A stretch of DNA of 33,795 nt from the NCBI GenBank assembly GCA_947504275.1, contig CANNHA010000013.1, positions 1 through 33,795 on the forward strand. Direction: 5' to 3'. A program made the position numbers and the translations under genes. The notes under the pieces were generated by a model, which was not told the origin of the DNA, made no database searches, and saw only the letters and a program-made list of their open reading frames with translations. The first letter of the stretch is position 1; every line of letters begins with the position of its first letter. Source of the DNA: Flavobacteriales bacterium (GTDB taxonomy: Bacteria; Bacteroidota; Bacteroidia; Flavobacteriales_D; Sanyastnellaceae). Positions 1-11,800 of the stretch are shown in pieces.

Positions 1-1982
1 ACTTTGGACAGCATTATCATTGGGTTTCTATTCAAAACATTTTACAAAGCGAGGAGTTGGTTGAGCGTTTGTTCTTGATGGAAAAAAAATACAACCGCAT
101 CATTGAGAATTTTCAACTCGGACTGCTTGAGGTAGATCATGAAGGCGTCATTATGAAAGCCAACCCAAGTTTCTCCAAAATGAGCGGCTACTCATTGATT
201 GAATTACTAGGGAGGGATGCTGGAAGTCTCTTGCTCAATGACGAGAACAGAGAAATGATGACCGCCATCAATAACAAGCGTAAAGCGGGTCATTCAGATG
301 CCTATGAGTTGTGCATCCGAAATAAAAAAGGAGATAAGCGTTGGTGGTTGATTAGCGGGGCCCCAAATTTTGATCGTGAAGGAAATGAGATTGGGTCCAT
401 TGGCATCCATTGGGACATCACCAATCAGAAAGAATTGGAGGAGCAATTGCTTTCAGACAAGAATAGGGCGGAAGCCATTTCTGAATTCAAAACGCAATTT
501 TTAGCCAACATGTCTCATGAGATCAGAACTCCTTTGAATGCTATAGTTGGCATGACCAGAGAGCTTAAACTGATTGCCAATTCGCCTCAGCAAAAGGAAT
601 ACATCAATGTTGCACAAGTAGCCAGCGTAACCCTATTGAGTATCATCAACGACGTATTGGATTATTCCAAATTAGAGGCTGGAAAATTAAGTTTGGAAAA
701 CAGACCATTCTCAATCAATGAAGTAATAGAGAACGCAACCATTTTAGTGGCTGATAAAATCAAGGACAAAAAGTTGGATTTTGAATACATCAGGCCAAAC
801 CATGATGTCCCCACTTTGATGGGAGATGGCATACGTATCCAACAATGCATTCTTAACTTATTGAGCAATGCGTCCAAATTTACTCAAGTTGGGAAAATAG
901 AAATTAAAATGTCCATTGTCAAAGAAGACAACAATGTTGTGTTTACAGAAATTCAGGTTAACGATACCGGTGTTGGAATGGACCCTGACTACCTGGAAAG
1001 GGTATTTGAAAAATTCTCCCAAGCTGATGAAACCATCTCTCGCAAATTTGGCGGATCCGGACTAGGGTTGAGCATCACTAAGTCTTTGGTTGAAATGATG
1101 GGGGGCAAAATAGCCATTGAAAGTAAAAAACATCAAGGGACATATGTAACATTGGTTATTCCGTTCAAAAAATCACAGGAACAAATTGATCGAGCATCTG
1201 AAAACAATATCACCAGCGAATACAATATTTCAGGCATGCGTGTTTTGATTGTAGAAGACAATGCATTGAATAGAGCTGTTGCTAATGCATTTTTGAATCG
1301 CCAAGGTGTTTTGGTTTCTGAGGCTCATGATGGGATACAAGCTTTGGAGATGATCAGCGACGATAAATACGACCTTGTATTGATGGACATTCAAATGCCC
1401 ACGATAGATGGGATTGAGGCTTGTAAAATCATGCGTTCCAAAGGTATTGTAATGCCTATCGTTGCACTAACAGCCAATGCTCAGCAAACTGAACGTGTGA
1501 AGTGTCAATCTGCCGGAATGGATGATTACTTGGTTAAGCCTTTTGAAGAATTGGAAATTATTCAAACCTTATCTAAGTTTTTTCGTTCAAAAGAGAAAAG
1601 TACATCAGCCATGAAAACCGAATCCAATGCACCGCCCTCTTTTGGTCTTGAACGAATCAAAGATTTGGTAGGAGACGATCCAGAAGTGGTGAATAGTATT
1701 GTTCAACTTTTTATTAAAGAAGGCAGCCGGATTGCCGATGAAGTGAGCCAAGCCATTGACGAACAAAACATTGGTGTTATCCGCGCAAAATTGCATGAAC
1801 TAAGGCCCAACCTGCACAATATGGGAATGGATGAAGCCCTGTCGGCTTTGGAACAGTTCAGATCTTTTTTAGTGGAAGAGCAAATTGTAAGTGAAGGTCA
1901 ACGACACGGCCACCGCATGGTATCTTTGATTCGTCAAGGCATAAAGGATATGATAATTCATTTAGAGAAAAGTTCCAATTAA
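1..1982 (+). CDS. Hybrid sensor histidine kinase (PAS-HisKA-HATPase-REC-HPt), 5' end outside the window
   Basis: The reading frame is open to the left edge of the window (first whole codon at base 3), so the N-terminus is missing; a TTG at 57 is possible but reads as the middle of a linker between sensory domains. Counting from that TTG, a PAS domain spans about 15-125. A HisKA dimerisation domain follows with the H-box SHEIRTP (His154), then an HATPase with N-box (LLSNASKFT) and glycine boxes (DTGVGM, GGSGLGLSI). A receiver domain carries the phospho-acceptor Asp444 in LMDIQMP and its conserved Lys in VKPF. A C-terminal HPt domain has His580 in KLHELR. All four phosphorelay sites are therefore present, consistent with a complete internal His-Asp-His relay. 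No transmembrane segment is visible in the part shown. The stop is 3 bp from the next gene, so the two are probably co-transcribed. The family call is firm; the stimulus is unknown. Confidence 0.93.
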   Translation, partial: FGQHYHWVSIQNILQSEELVERLFLMEKKYNRIIENFQLGLLEVDHEGVIMKANPSFSKMSGYSLIELLGRDAGSLLLNDENREMMTAINNKRKAGHSDAYELCIRNKKGDKRWWLISGAPNFDREGNEIGSIGIHWDITNQKELEEQLLSDKNRAEAISEFKTQFLANMSHEIRTPLNAIVGMTRELKLIANSPQQKEYINVAQVASVTLLSIINDVLDYSKLEAGKLSLENRPFSINEVIENATILVADKIKDKKLDFEYIRPNHDVPTLMGDGIRIQQCILNLLSNASKFTQVGKIEIKMSIVKEDNNVVFTEIQVNDTGVGMDPDYLERVFEKFSQADETISRKFGGSGLGLSITKSLVEMMGGKIAIESKKHQGTYVTLVIPFKKSQEQIDRASENNITSEYNISGMRVLIVEDNALNRAVANAFLNRQGVLVSEAHDGIQALEMISDDKYDLVLMDIQMPTIDGIEACKIMRSKGIVMPIVALTANAQQTERVKCQSAGMDDYLVKPFEELEIIQTLSKFFRSKEKSTSAMKTESNAPPSFGLERIKDLVGDDPEVVNSIVQLFIKEGSRIADEVSQAIDEQNIGVIRAKLHELRPNLHNMGMDEALSALEQFRSFLVEEQIVSEGQRHGHRMVSLIRQGIKDMIIHLEKSSN

Positions 1983-1985
1983 AGC

Positions 1986-3248
1986 ATGATAGAGTATAGT
2001 AAATATCAGAGATACATTATCGCAGTAGATGATGACGCCATTATACTCAACGTGCTCATTAATCATCTTAAGCGATTTCTCCCTGAGAACATCCAACTCA
2101 TCGCATTAGACAATGCAGCTAGCGCATTGGAAGCGTGCCATGGTATTGTGGAAGCTGAAGCAGAATTGGTACTTATCATTAGTGACTACTTGATGTATCC
2201 CATGAAAGGGAGTGATCTTTTAATACAAATCAGCCAGATTATCCCAAAGTGCAAAAAAATCATGTTAACAGGACAAGCCGATGTAAAAGCTGTTGCTGAT
2301 GTGATCAATAAGACAGGGCTATTCCACTTCATTGAAAAACCTTGGTATCCAAAGGATCTGGAACTAACAATTCTAGAAGCCATTCAAGCCTTTGATAATG
2401 AACGCCGAATAGAAGCGCAAGAAAAGGAGCTCAGAATTCTGAATGAGGATTTGCAAAATTTGGTGAATGTTCGCACAGCCGAATTGGAGCAAAAAAATCA
2501 AGAATTATTGGAAGGTCTTGAGTACGCAAAAATTATCCAGAATGCATTTGTGCCATCTTTGGACGTTTTAGGCCCTGAGATAAAATCTACTTATTTGTAT
2601 GAATCTCCTTTGAAAGTGATCAGCGGTGACTTTCATTGGGTGCACAAAACGCAAAATTTTGGATACATCATTCAAGGTGACTGCACTGGCCACGGCTTAG
2701 CAGGCGCACTATTAAGCGTTTTGGTTATTGATATTGCCAAGTCTTACTTGCTCAGTCGATCCGATGATATTAACATTGAGGCAGCCGCGCAAGAAATCAT
2801 CGTTGGTTTAAAAAGCAAAGTCCATATTGACAAACTAGAATTTTTAGAAAGTGTCGGAGTTGATTTTTGCATTTTAAAAATTGAGTTTAAAACCAGCGAT
2901 GTCCAATACGCCAATTTTAACTCCAACATTGTAATTTTAGATAAAGGTCAAACGAAAATCATCTCCAAAAGCAAAGGTTTCTTTAGAATGATTGCGCATG
3001 AATCTGAGGTGGACACCGGGAGTTTCAATGCGCATCAGAAGAGAATAATGCTATTCTCAGATGGCCTGCTGGATTTAATGGGTGGACCAAACAATAAAAG
3101 ATTAAAATGGATTGGTTTAGAGAAATGGATTCATGAACCCAACTTTTTTGAAAAAGGACCCAATTATCTCAGTGAGAAAATAATTGATTTCTTGGGCACT
3201 CAGGAACAAATTGATGATATCACATTGCTCTCGATATACTGTGAATAG
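1986..3248 (+). CDS. Response regulator with PP2C/SpoIIE-type serine phosphatase output
   Basis: 420 residues. The N-terminal receiver domain (about 8-135) has the acidic pair in VDDD, phospho-acceptor Asp67 in IISDYLM, the Thr in MLTGQAD and the Lys in IEKPW. A coiled-coil linker (about 135-185) leads to a PP2C-like SpoIIE domain with the metal-binding motifs GDFHW (Asp215), GDCTGHG (Asp232), FSDGLLDL and a terminal DDITLL. It is expected to dephosphorylate a Ser/Thr phosphoprotein, in the RsbU manner, when its receiver is phosphorylated. The gene lies 3 bp after the hybrid kinase, whose HPt domain is a natural phosphodonor for this receiver (inference). No STAS, anti-sigma or sigma factor gene, the usual partners of RsbU-like enzymes, lies nearby in the window. 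The substrate is therefore unknown. Confidence 0.92.
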   Translation: MIEYSKYQRYIIAVDDDAIILNVLINHLKRFLPENIQLIALDNAASALEACHGIVEAEAELVLIISDYLMYPMKGSDLLIQISQIIPKCKKIMLTGQADVKAVADVINKTGLFHFIEKPWYPKDLELTILEAIQAFDNERRIEAQEKELRILNEDLQNLVNVRTAELEQKNQELLEGLEYAKIIQNAFVPSLDVLGPEIKSTYLYESPLKVISGDFHWVHKTQNFGYIIQGDCTGHGLAGALLSVLVIDIAKSYLLSRSDDINIEAAAQEIIVGLKSKVHIDKLEFLESVGVDFCILKIEFKTSDVQYANFNSNIVILDKGQTKIISKSKGFFRMIAHESEVDTGSFNAHQKRIMLFSDGLLDLMGGPNNKRLKWIGLEKWIHEPNFFEKGPNYLSEKIIDFLGTQEQIDDITLLSIYCE

Positions 3249-3250
3249 AC

Positions 3251-3889
3251 ATGCAATCTTCAAATCAAATCCCTTACATCAAGAAATGGATTGCTGAAGG
3301 AGAACACATTCAACAGGATTTTAAACTTAGAATAGACGAAGCTAGGAAAATATCCAAAACCATCTCGGCCTTTTCCAATACCATCGGCGGTAGAATTCTC
3401 ATTGGCGTTAAAGACAACGGATCTATTGGAGGCATTAGACCTGAAGAAGAGTTTCACATGATGCAATTTGCCGCACATCAATATTGCAAACCGCCTGTTC
3501 ATCTCACATTTCAAACATGGAAGGTAGAAGACCGTTTTGTATTGGAAGTCAACATACCCGAAAATTTATCCAAACCCACACTATGTGAGGACACTACTAA
3601 TGAATGGAAGGCCTATCTTCGTGAGCATGACAACAACACTCTGGCACCGGCCGTCATTCTTGAAGTATGGAAAATGGAGGAGCAAGGACGTCCTGAAAAA
3701 TTTTACTACAGTCCCAAAGAACAGCAACTCATTGCTGAATTAAAGAATGGAACCAAATCGCTCAGCGCCCTATCAAAAATCATCGGCATCAAAAGACAAA
3801 CCGTTCAGAAGATTTTGGCCAAACTCATCCGATGGGAGATTGTAGATTGGGAGGTTAAAGCTGGAATTGCTTATTTTTCCTTAAGATGA
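3251..3889 (+). CDS. AlbA_2/Schlafen-type DNA-binding domain regulator with C-terminal winged helix
   Basis: 212 residues, starting 2 bp after the phosphatase stop. Residues about 12-130 fit the AlbA_2 (Schlafen AAA_4 group) fold: a Q/E-x-FK motif (QQDFKL), an ISAFSNTIGGRILIGV core in which a small residue-Asn-Thr-Gly-Gly string precedes a beta-strand, and a D-N-G-x-I-G-G turn. The last 60 or so residues look like a winged helix-turn-helix (LSKIIGIKRQTVQKILAKL). This pattern is common in poorly characterised bacterial regulators; no P-loop or nuclease motif is visible. It is probably a cytoplasmic transcription factor. Its position at the end of a kinase-phosphatase pair suggests it is the effector or a target of that pathway, but this is inference. 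It overlaps the following sirtuin gene by 4 bp (ATGA), which points to translational coupling. Confidence 0.8.
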   Translation: MQSSNQIPYIKKWIAEGEHIQQDFKLRIDEARKISKTISAFSNTIGGRILIGVKDNGSIGGIRPEEEFHMMQFAAHQYCKPPVHLTFQTWKVEDRFVLEVNIPENLSKPTLCEDTTNEWKAYLREHDNNTLAPAVILEVWKMEEQGRPEKFYYSPKEQQLIAELKNGTKSLSALSKIIGIKRQTVQKILAKLIRWEIVDWEVKAGIAYFSLR

Positions 3890-4566
3890 AAAAAAAACTT
3901 GTAGTGCTCAGCGGCGCTGGTATAAGCGCAGAAAGCGGTATTCAAACCTTCAGAGACAGTGATGGTTTGTGGGAAAACCACCGTATTGAAGATGTAGCAA
4001 CTCCCGAGGCATGGGAAAAGGACCCAACGCTTGTCCTTGAATTTTACAACATACGCCGAAAACAAGTGTTTCATGCGCAACCCAACGAAGCGCATTTGCT
4101 GCTCGCTGATTTAGAAAATGAATTTGACGTAGAGATCATCACCCAAAACATTGATGACCTCCACGAGCGCGCTGGTTCAACAAAAGTTTTGCATCTCCAT
4201 GGTGAAATTTCTAAAAAAAGATGCTCTCAAAGTTCAGATAACATTTCAATGGCCGAAGAAAGTATGTTACTTGAGACCACTCCAACGGGTGGCTACTGGC
4301 GCCCGCACATTGTTTGGTTTGGGGAGGAGGTCCCATTGCTTGACCGGGCCATAGAACTCACACAACAAGCTGACATTTTTTTGGTGATTGGAACCAGCCT
4401 TCTCGTTTATCCCGCTGCAAGTCTTGTAGCGTTTACCAAGGAACAAAGCGAGAAGTGGATTATCGACCAAAAAATTCCACAACACCTACCGACATTATTT
4501 CAAACCATTGAACAACCCGCTACGGTGGGCATGCGCGAATATGTCCGCAGACTAAGACAACTTTAA
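3886..4566 (+). CDS. cobB: Sir2-family NAD-dependent protein deacylase (CobB-like, class III)
   Basis: 226 residues. The NAD-binding motif GAGISAESGI is at 10-19, the TQNID motif at 86-90, and the catalytic His105 lies in HLHGE. Tyr54 and Arg57 form the Y-x-x-R pair that class III sirtuins such as SIRT5 and E. coli CobB use to hold succinyl or malonyl lysine, so desuccinylase activity is likely as well as deacetylase. The zinc module is degenerate: only Cys113 remains where four cysteines are usual, and the segment runs into GGYWRPHIVWFGEE without the second Cys pair. I recall zinc-less members of this branch in other Bacteroidota, so the change need not inactivate the enzyme. The start codon lies in an A-rich run and overlaps the upstream regulator's stop (ATGA). 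It converges on mazG with a gap of only 5 bp. Confidence 0.9.
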   Translation: MKKKLVVLSGAGISAESGIQTFRDSDGLWENHRIEDVATPEAWEKDPTLVLEFYNIRRKQVFHAQPNEAHLLLADLENEFDVEIITQNIDDLHERAGSTKVLHLHGEISKKRCSQSSDNISMAEESMLLETTPTGGYWRPHIVWFGEEVPLLDRAIELTQQADIFLVIGTSLLVYPAASLVAFTKEQSEKWIIDQKIPQHLPTLFQTIEQPATVGMREYVRRLRQL

Positions 4567-4571
4567 CCTAC

Positions 4572-5347
4572 TTACAACCCTTCCTTTTTGGCCTGACTCC
4601 AAAAAACGTCCAAACTTTCTAGGTTCATTTGATCCCAATTCAAATTTTGCTCTTTCATTTTACCTTCCATGAATTGAAAGCGGCGAATGAACTTTTTGTT
4701 GGTTCGTTCCAAGGCCTCCTCTGGGTTCAAACCTACAAATCGTGCGTAATTGATAATCGAAAATAAAACATCGCCCAACTCATCCATTTTGTTCTGCTCA
4801 TCTTTCGACTCACATGCCTGATGAAATTCCTCCATTTCTTCCTTTACCTTATCCCATACTTGTTGTGACTCATCCCAATCAAAACCCACACCCCTCGCCT
4901 TCTCTTGGATACGCTGAGCCTTAACCATTGCTGGTAATGACTGAGGAACACCTGCCAATACTCCTTTGCTTCCCTCTTTCAACTTCAGTCTTTCCCAATT
5001 GGATTTGACCTCTTCTTCATTGGCAACCTCGACATCTCCATATATATGCGGATGACGATGGATGAGTTTTTCGCAAACATGGTTGAGTGCATCGGCTAAA
5101 TCAAAGCCTTTTGACTCCTCTGCTATTTTGGCATAAAAAACAAGATGTAAAAGAATATCTCCCAATTCTTTTTTGACTTCCTGAGCATCGTCATCTAGAA
5201 TTGCATCGCCCAATTCATACACTTCTTCAATGGTCAAATGACGCAAAGATTCCCATGTCTGCTTCATGTCCCAAGGACATCCAGCGCGCAAATCCTCCAT
5301 GATTTCCATCAAGCGCACAAAGGCCTCTATTTTGTTTTCTCTATTTT

Positions 5348-5360
<13 letters not shown>
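4572..5360 (-). CDS. mazG: Nucleoside triphosphate pyrophosphohydrolase MazG
   Basis: 262 residues, the usual length for a full tandem-domain MazG. The first MazG domain shows the CPWD motif after the N-terminal helix, followed by the metal-binding pattern EEVYELGDAI and KKELGDILLHLVFYA. The second domain repeats it as DELGDVLFSIINYARF. The enzyme hydrolyses (d)NTPs to the monophosphate and pyrophosphate and clears non-canonical or damaged nucleotides; in some bacteria it also lowers ppGpp-linked stress signalling. It is the last gene of a leftward block that includes ligA, and its start overlaps the end of the pyruvyl transferase-like gene by 13 bp, so it is likely translationally coupled. 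No terminator hairpin is visible in the 5 bp separating it from the converging sirtuin gene. Confidence 0.95.
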
Positions 5361-8362
<3,002 letters not shown>

Positions 8363-8366
<4 letters not shown>

Positions 8367-8749
8367 GCTTCCCACTCTTGTTGTGCTCTTGAGAATTGGG
8401 TTAGAAAATGGTTTTTCCAACTCACATTGTTTTGAGGCAAGCGCAAAAGCACTTCTTTAAAATTCTGACACTTGGTGGAGAGGAAGTTCCTCATTTTTTG
8501 CTGTTCACTCTCTTCTATGGCGCAAAAAGCCTTAAGAATTTGCCAGTCAAATAGGTCCAATTGCTCCACAATTTGCCAGCGGTGTGTTGGACCATTCATC
8601 ACGTGCCAACGTCCGTCTTTCATGGGATGGATGAAACATTGCCCGCCCATAAAAGCCAAGCAGCCTTTCTCACGTTGATACTGATTGGATTTCCATGCAA
8701 CAAACTGAGCATGGGAGGAGTCTTGAAGGTAGTAAGGTACGTTTTGCAT
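8363..8749 (-). CDS. Unrecognised small protein upstream of ligA; candidate DNA-damage-regulated gene
   Basis: I do not recognise the family. A frame of 143 residues is open from a TTG at 8794, but I favour the ATG at 8749 (128 residues, MQNVPYYLQD...). The predicted -7 box (CAGTTTTG, 8767-8774) lies downstream of both the TTG at 8794 and an ATG at 8782, so those codons would not be in the transcript. The protein is rich in Gln, Trp and aromatic residues, has three cysteines, and shows no signal peptide, membrane helix or known catalytic motif. The segment GRWHVMNGPTHRW is the most distinctive. It precedes ligA by 49 bp on the same strand and is predicted to share a palindromic operator with recA. 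A role in DNA repair is suggested only by that context. Confidence 0.62.
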
Positions 8750-8766
8750 GTTGTTATTATTTTGAG

Positions 8767-8794
8767 CAAAACTGACCTGCATTATTGTAACCAA
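8767..8794 (-). promoter_or_regulatory. Predicted promoter of the small gene upstream of ligA
   Basis: On the minus strand a TTG (8792-8794) is followed by 17 nt and then CAGTTTTG (8767-8774), matching TAnnTTTG at all fixed positions but the first. The TTG is the centre of the palindromic box shared with recA, and the layout mirrors the recA promoter (TTG, 18 nt, AATATTTG). Transcription would start near 8760, just ahead of the ATG at 8749. Confidence 0.5.
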
Positions 8795-8800
8795 TTTACG
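8783..8800. promoter_or_regulatory. Palindromic operator candidate shared with recA
   Basis: Read on the minus strand the site is TCGTAA-ATTGG-TTACAA, an inverted repeat with one arm mismatch. Fifteen consecutive bases (GTAAATTGGTTACAA, 8785-8799) are identical to the site upstream of recA, and 17 of 18 match when the flank is included. It overlaps the -33 elements predicted for both divergent genes, the usual position for a repressor. The binding protein is unknown; a LexA-like repressor is one possibility. Confidence 0.5.
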
Positions 8801-8818
8801 ACATGAAAATTAATTTTA
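8785..8818 (+). promoter_or_regulatory. Predicted promoter of the large secreted protein
   Basis: A TTG (8785-8787) is followed by 23 nt and TAATTTTA (8811-8818), which matches TAnnTTTG except for the last base. This would put the transcript start near 8825, after the ATG at 8803 and before the ATG at 8836. It therefore supports the later start, directly at the signal peptide. The TTG lies inside the palindromic box, so both divergent promoters could be affected by the same factor. Confidence 0.35.
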
Positions 8819-8835
8819 AGTTATATTCGCAGGGT

Positions 8836-11800
8836 ATGAAAAAAAGAGGCATTTCGATATTCGTTTATTCGATTCTTTTCACCACCATAGCAATGGTGTG
8901 CAGCTCCAATAACTTGTTAGGTCAAGATGAGCCCAATAGTGCTTTTACACAAGATCCAACAACAGGATGTGTTTCAATCAATGTGGATCCAGCACAGTAT
9001 ACTCCTTCCGCTAATCCTGGAGGACCTGGGTGTGCCAATAACCCTAGTTGGGCGGGAGTGCAACAACCCGACGTTTGGGTATTAATCAATGTACCCAGCA
9101 CCGGTGTTTTATTCTTAAACCCTTCTGGTACTGTAGACGCAGGTATGGCTGCTTACACTTTTAATGCCGCAACAAATACATACACTTTATTGGATTGCGA
9201 TGATGATACAGGTCCTGGATTGATGCCTCAAATTACGGTGACGCAGCCTGCTGGAACCCCCATTTATGTCCAGCTTTGGGCATATGGAGGAGGCAACATT
9301 ACTTTTCAAATGTGCAGTTCGGAATGTGCTAACCCTCAAAGCTACAGCCCCGATGCTGATGGCGATGGATATGGAGAAACTGGTGTAACTGTTTCAACAT
9401 GCAACCCAGAGCCAGGATGGGTAACCAATTCGACGGATTGCAACGACCAATGCGGAACCGTATACACAGGAATGACCTGCGATGATGGCAATCCTGAAAC
9501 TGTAGGTGATGTCATTTTAGGTTCAAACTGCATGTGTCAGGGAACCATCCCAACGTTGAACGATTGCATACCTGGAGGTGCCGAGTCATTCACTTTTACC
9601 CCGGCCGCGGCTTTAGCTGCGCCTGTAATCGGAACAAACGTTCAAATTTGCTATGAAATTGATTGGCAAAGTATGAATGGTTTGTGGATGGACGGTATTC
9701 AATTCCAATTGGGCCCAGGATGGACTGCCATTGCCCAAGATGTCCTTCCTGCCAATTGTGGCGGAGGCGTTGGAAATTGGGTGTATAGTGCTACCATCAA
9801 TCCATCTACTCCTTGTGGTGGAACAGATGATTTATCCGGCACAAACAATACTTTTGGTTACTATTTCGACTACAATAGCTCTGGCTCACCAGGAACCAAC
9901 TGGGGCGATGGAGGAAGTTGCACGTTCACCGGATGCATCACTGCAACAATCAACAGTGCTAACATAGCCGATCTCAACATTAATGTTCTTAGCGGAGGTG
10001 ATAATATTTTTGGAAGCTATGGTGGTGGATGTGGTGAATGTGTTCCCAGCGGTTACAGCTATCCGCCGCCAACGGGGGGTACAGCCCCTTGCGGCATTAA
10101 CCTCCCTATCTGTGTAACTCCTTCTTTGTGCGATGAAACCAATGGATTAATTACGATAGATAATACCAATCAAAACTTTGTATCTTTCTTTAACCCTCCA
10201 GCATCCGGAAACTTAATCATTGAAGTAAATGGACAACAAGTACAGAGTTTTCCCGCACCTTTCGTAGGAAGTCCTCTGGATATTGATTTTACCATGTATG
10301 CCAATGGAAGTGCAACCAACGCAGTAACTGCATACTTTGATGCGTTACCCACTTGCACCGCCACCTCCAATTTGGTTTCTCCAGCTGCATGCGGCTGTTT
10401 GGTTGAATTCCAGAGCGTAACCGCAACTTGTCAGCCCATGCCCGTTGGCGGTTCTGGTGATAATTACTACGATGTTGAAGTTGATTTAAATGTCAATGCC
10501 CTTCCTATAGGATCTACCCTCACCATGGAATATGAATGCGGCGGAACGCAACCATGGCTCATCAACAATAGCCTTGTGATGACCACTATCAATAACAATA
10601 CTTGGTCTTTCGGCGTGTTTGCTCCACTTAATACCCAAGGCGCTTTGGCATTATCAAGTGATGCACTTTGTGATATCACTTTCACCATCGTAGACGCAGG
10701 AGGTAATGATCTAGGTCCTACATGTACACTTCCAGCTCCTGAAACAGTGACCATTCCGCAAATTGAATTGATAAACCCTTCAGTTACGAATTGTTCTTCA
10801 ACAGCGCAAGGTTCAGCCTTTGATGTTGCCTTGACGGCCAACATTAGCGGTTTTGATTTCATGTCTACCAACAATACCTTGTCCTTTTTCAACAGCGGTG
10901 TTCCTGTTGCCGTTTCTGTTAATGGAGGAATTGCGGCCAACACCTTTGATTTGACAACTCTTCCTGCGGGAACGACAACCTTCGATTTGGACTACACCAA
11001 CGTGGTTTACAACGATGCTAATGCTTTGACTTTCTCTATTTCTGATGGCGCTTGCAGTTTCAATGCGTTGGTGAATGAGACTGATCCTACCACGCCTGCA
11101 TCATTATCCAACACCTTTGATTTCATGATCAACAACACAGCGGGGAATCCATTCTTCTCAGAACCGTGCACCTGTCAAATTACAAATTTGCAAATTACCA
11201 ATACAACCCCAGCATGCATTGGATATGGCAACTTCTTTGAATTGGAAGTAAGTTTTGATTTTGCATATCCACCCAATGGCGTGCCTGCCCACATATATTA
11301 CACATCAACTTTAGACACCATTGCCAACCCTGTTTTCACCAAAAACACCCTCAATCAATACCCCACTTTTTCAAATGATTTCACCACTGGAAACTTTCCT
11401 ACACTTTCATTTTTTGATCAAATTCCAACACCGCCAGCAGGTGTGGGTTTAATGGAACCATACACCAACAACTTAGTAGTCGATTTTGAATATCCCAACG
11501 GAATCGGATTAAACTGTTCTGCAGTCATTCCATTTACCATCCCTGGCGCTTGCAATTGCGACATTGTTGATATGGGAACTTTCAGTCCTGCTTTAACCCC
11601 AAATGGTGCCGCGGCACCTAATCAATTGGTGCTTTGTCCCAATGATAATTTAGACTTTGTTTCCAATAACAATTTCACCCCGCCAGCTATCGCATATGAA
11701 GAGGTTACAGCCAATGACTATCAACCCATTCCTGATCAACGAGCATTAGGCTTAATCTTGGTTGATCCAGTATCAGGCCAACAAATTTTGTGGGATTATG

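Noticed and set aside
3537-3743. Small overlapping frame inside the AlbA_2 gene
   Set aside because: Out of frame with a well-supported gene and no family resemblance; treated as a shadow, like the many other short frames on both strands.
8803-8835. The first ATG of the large secreted protein at 8803
   Set aside because: The 11 added residues precede a standard signal peptide, and the predicted -7 box lies after this ATG.
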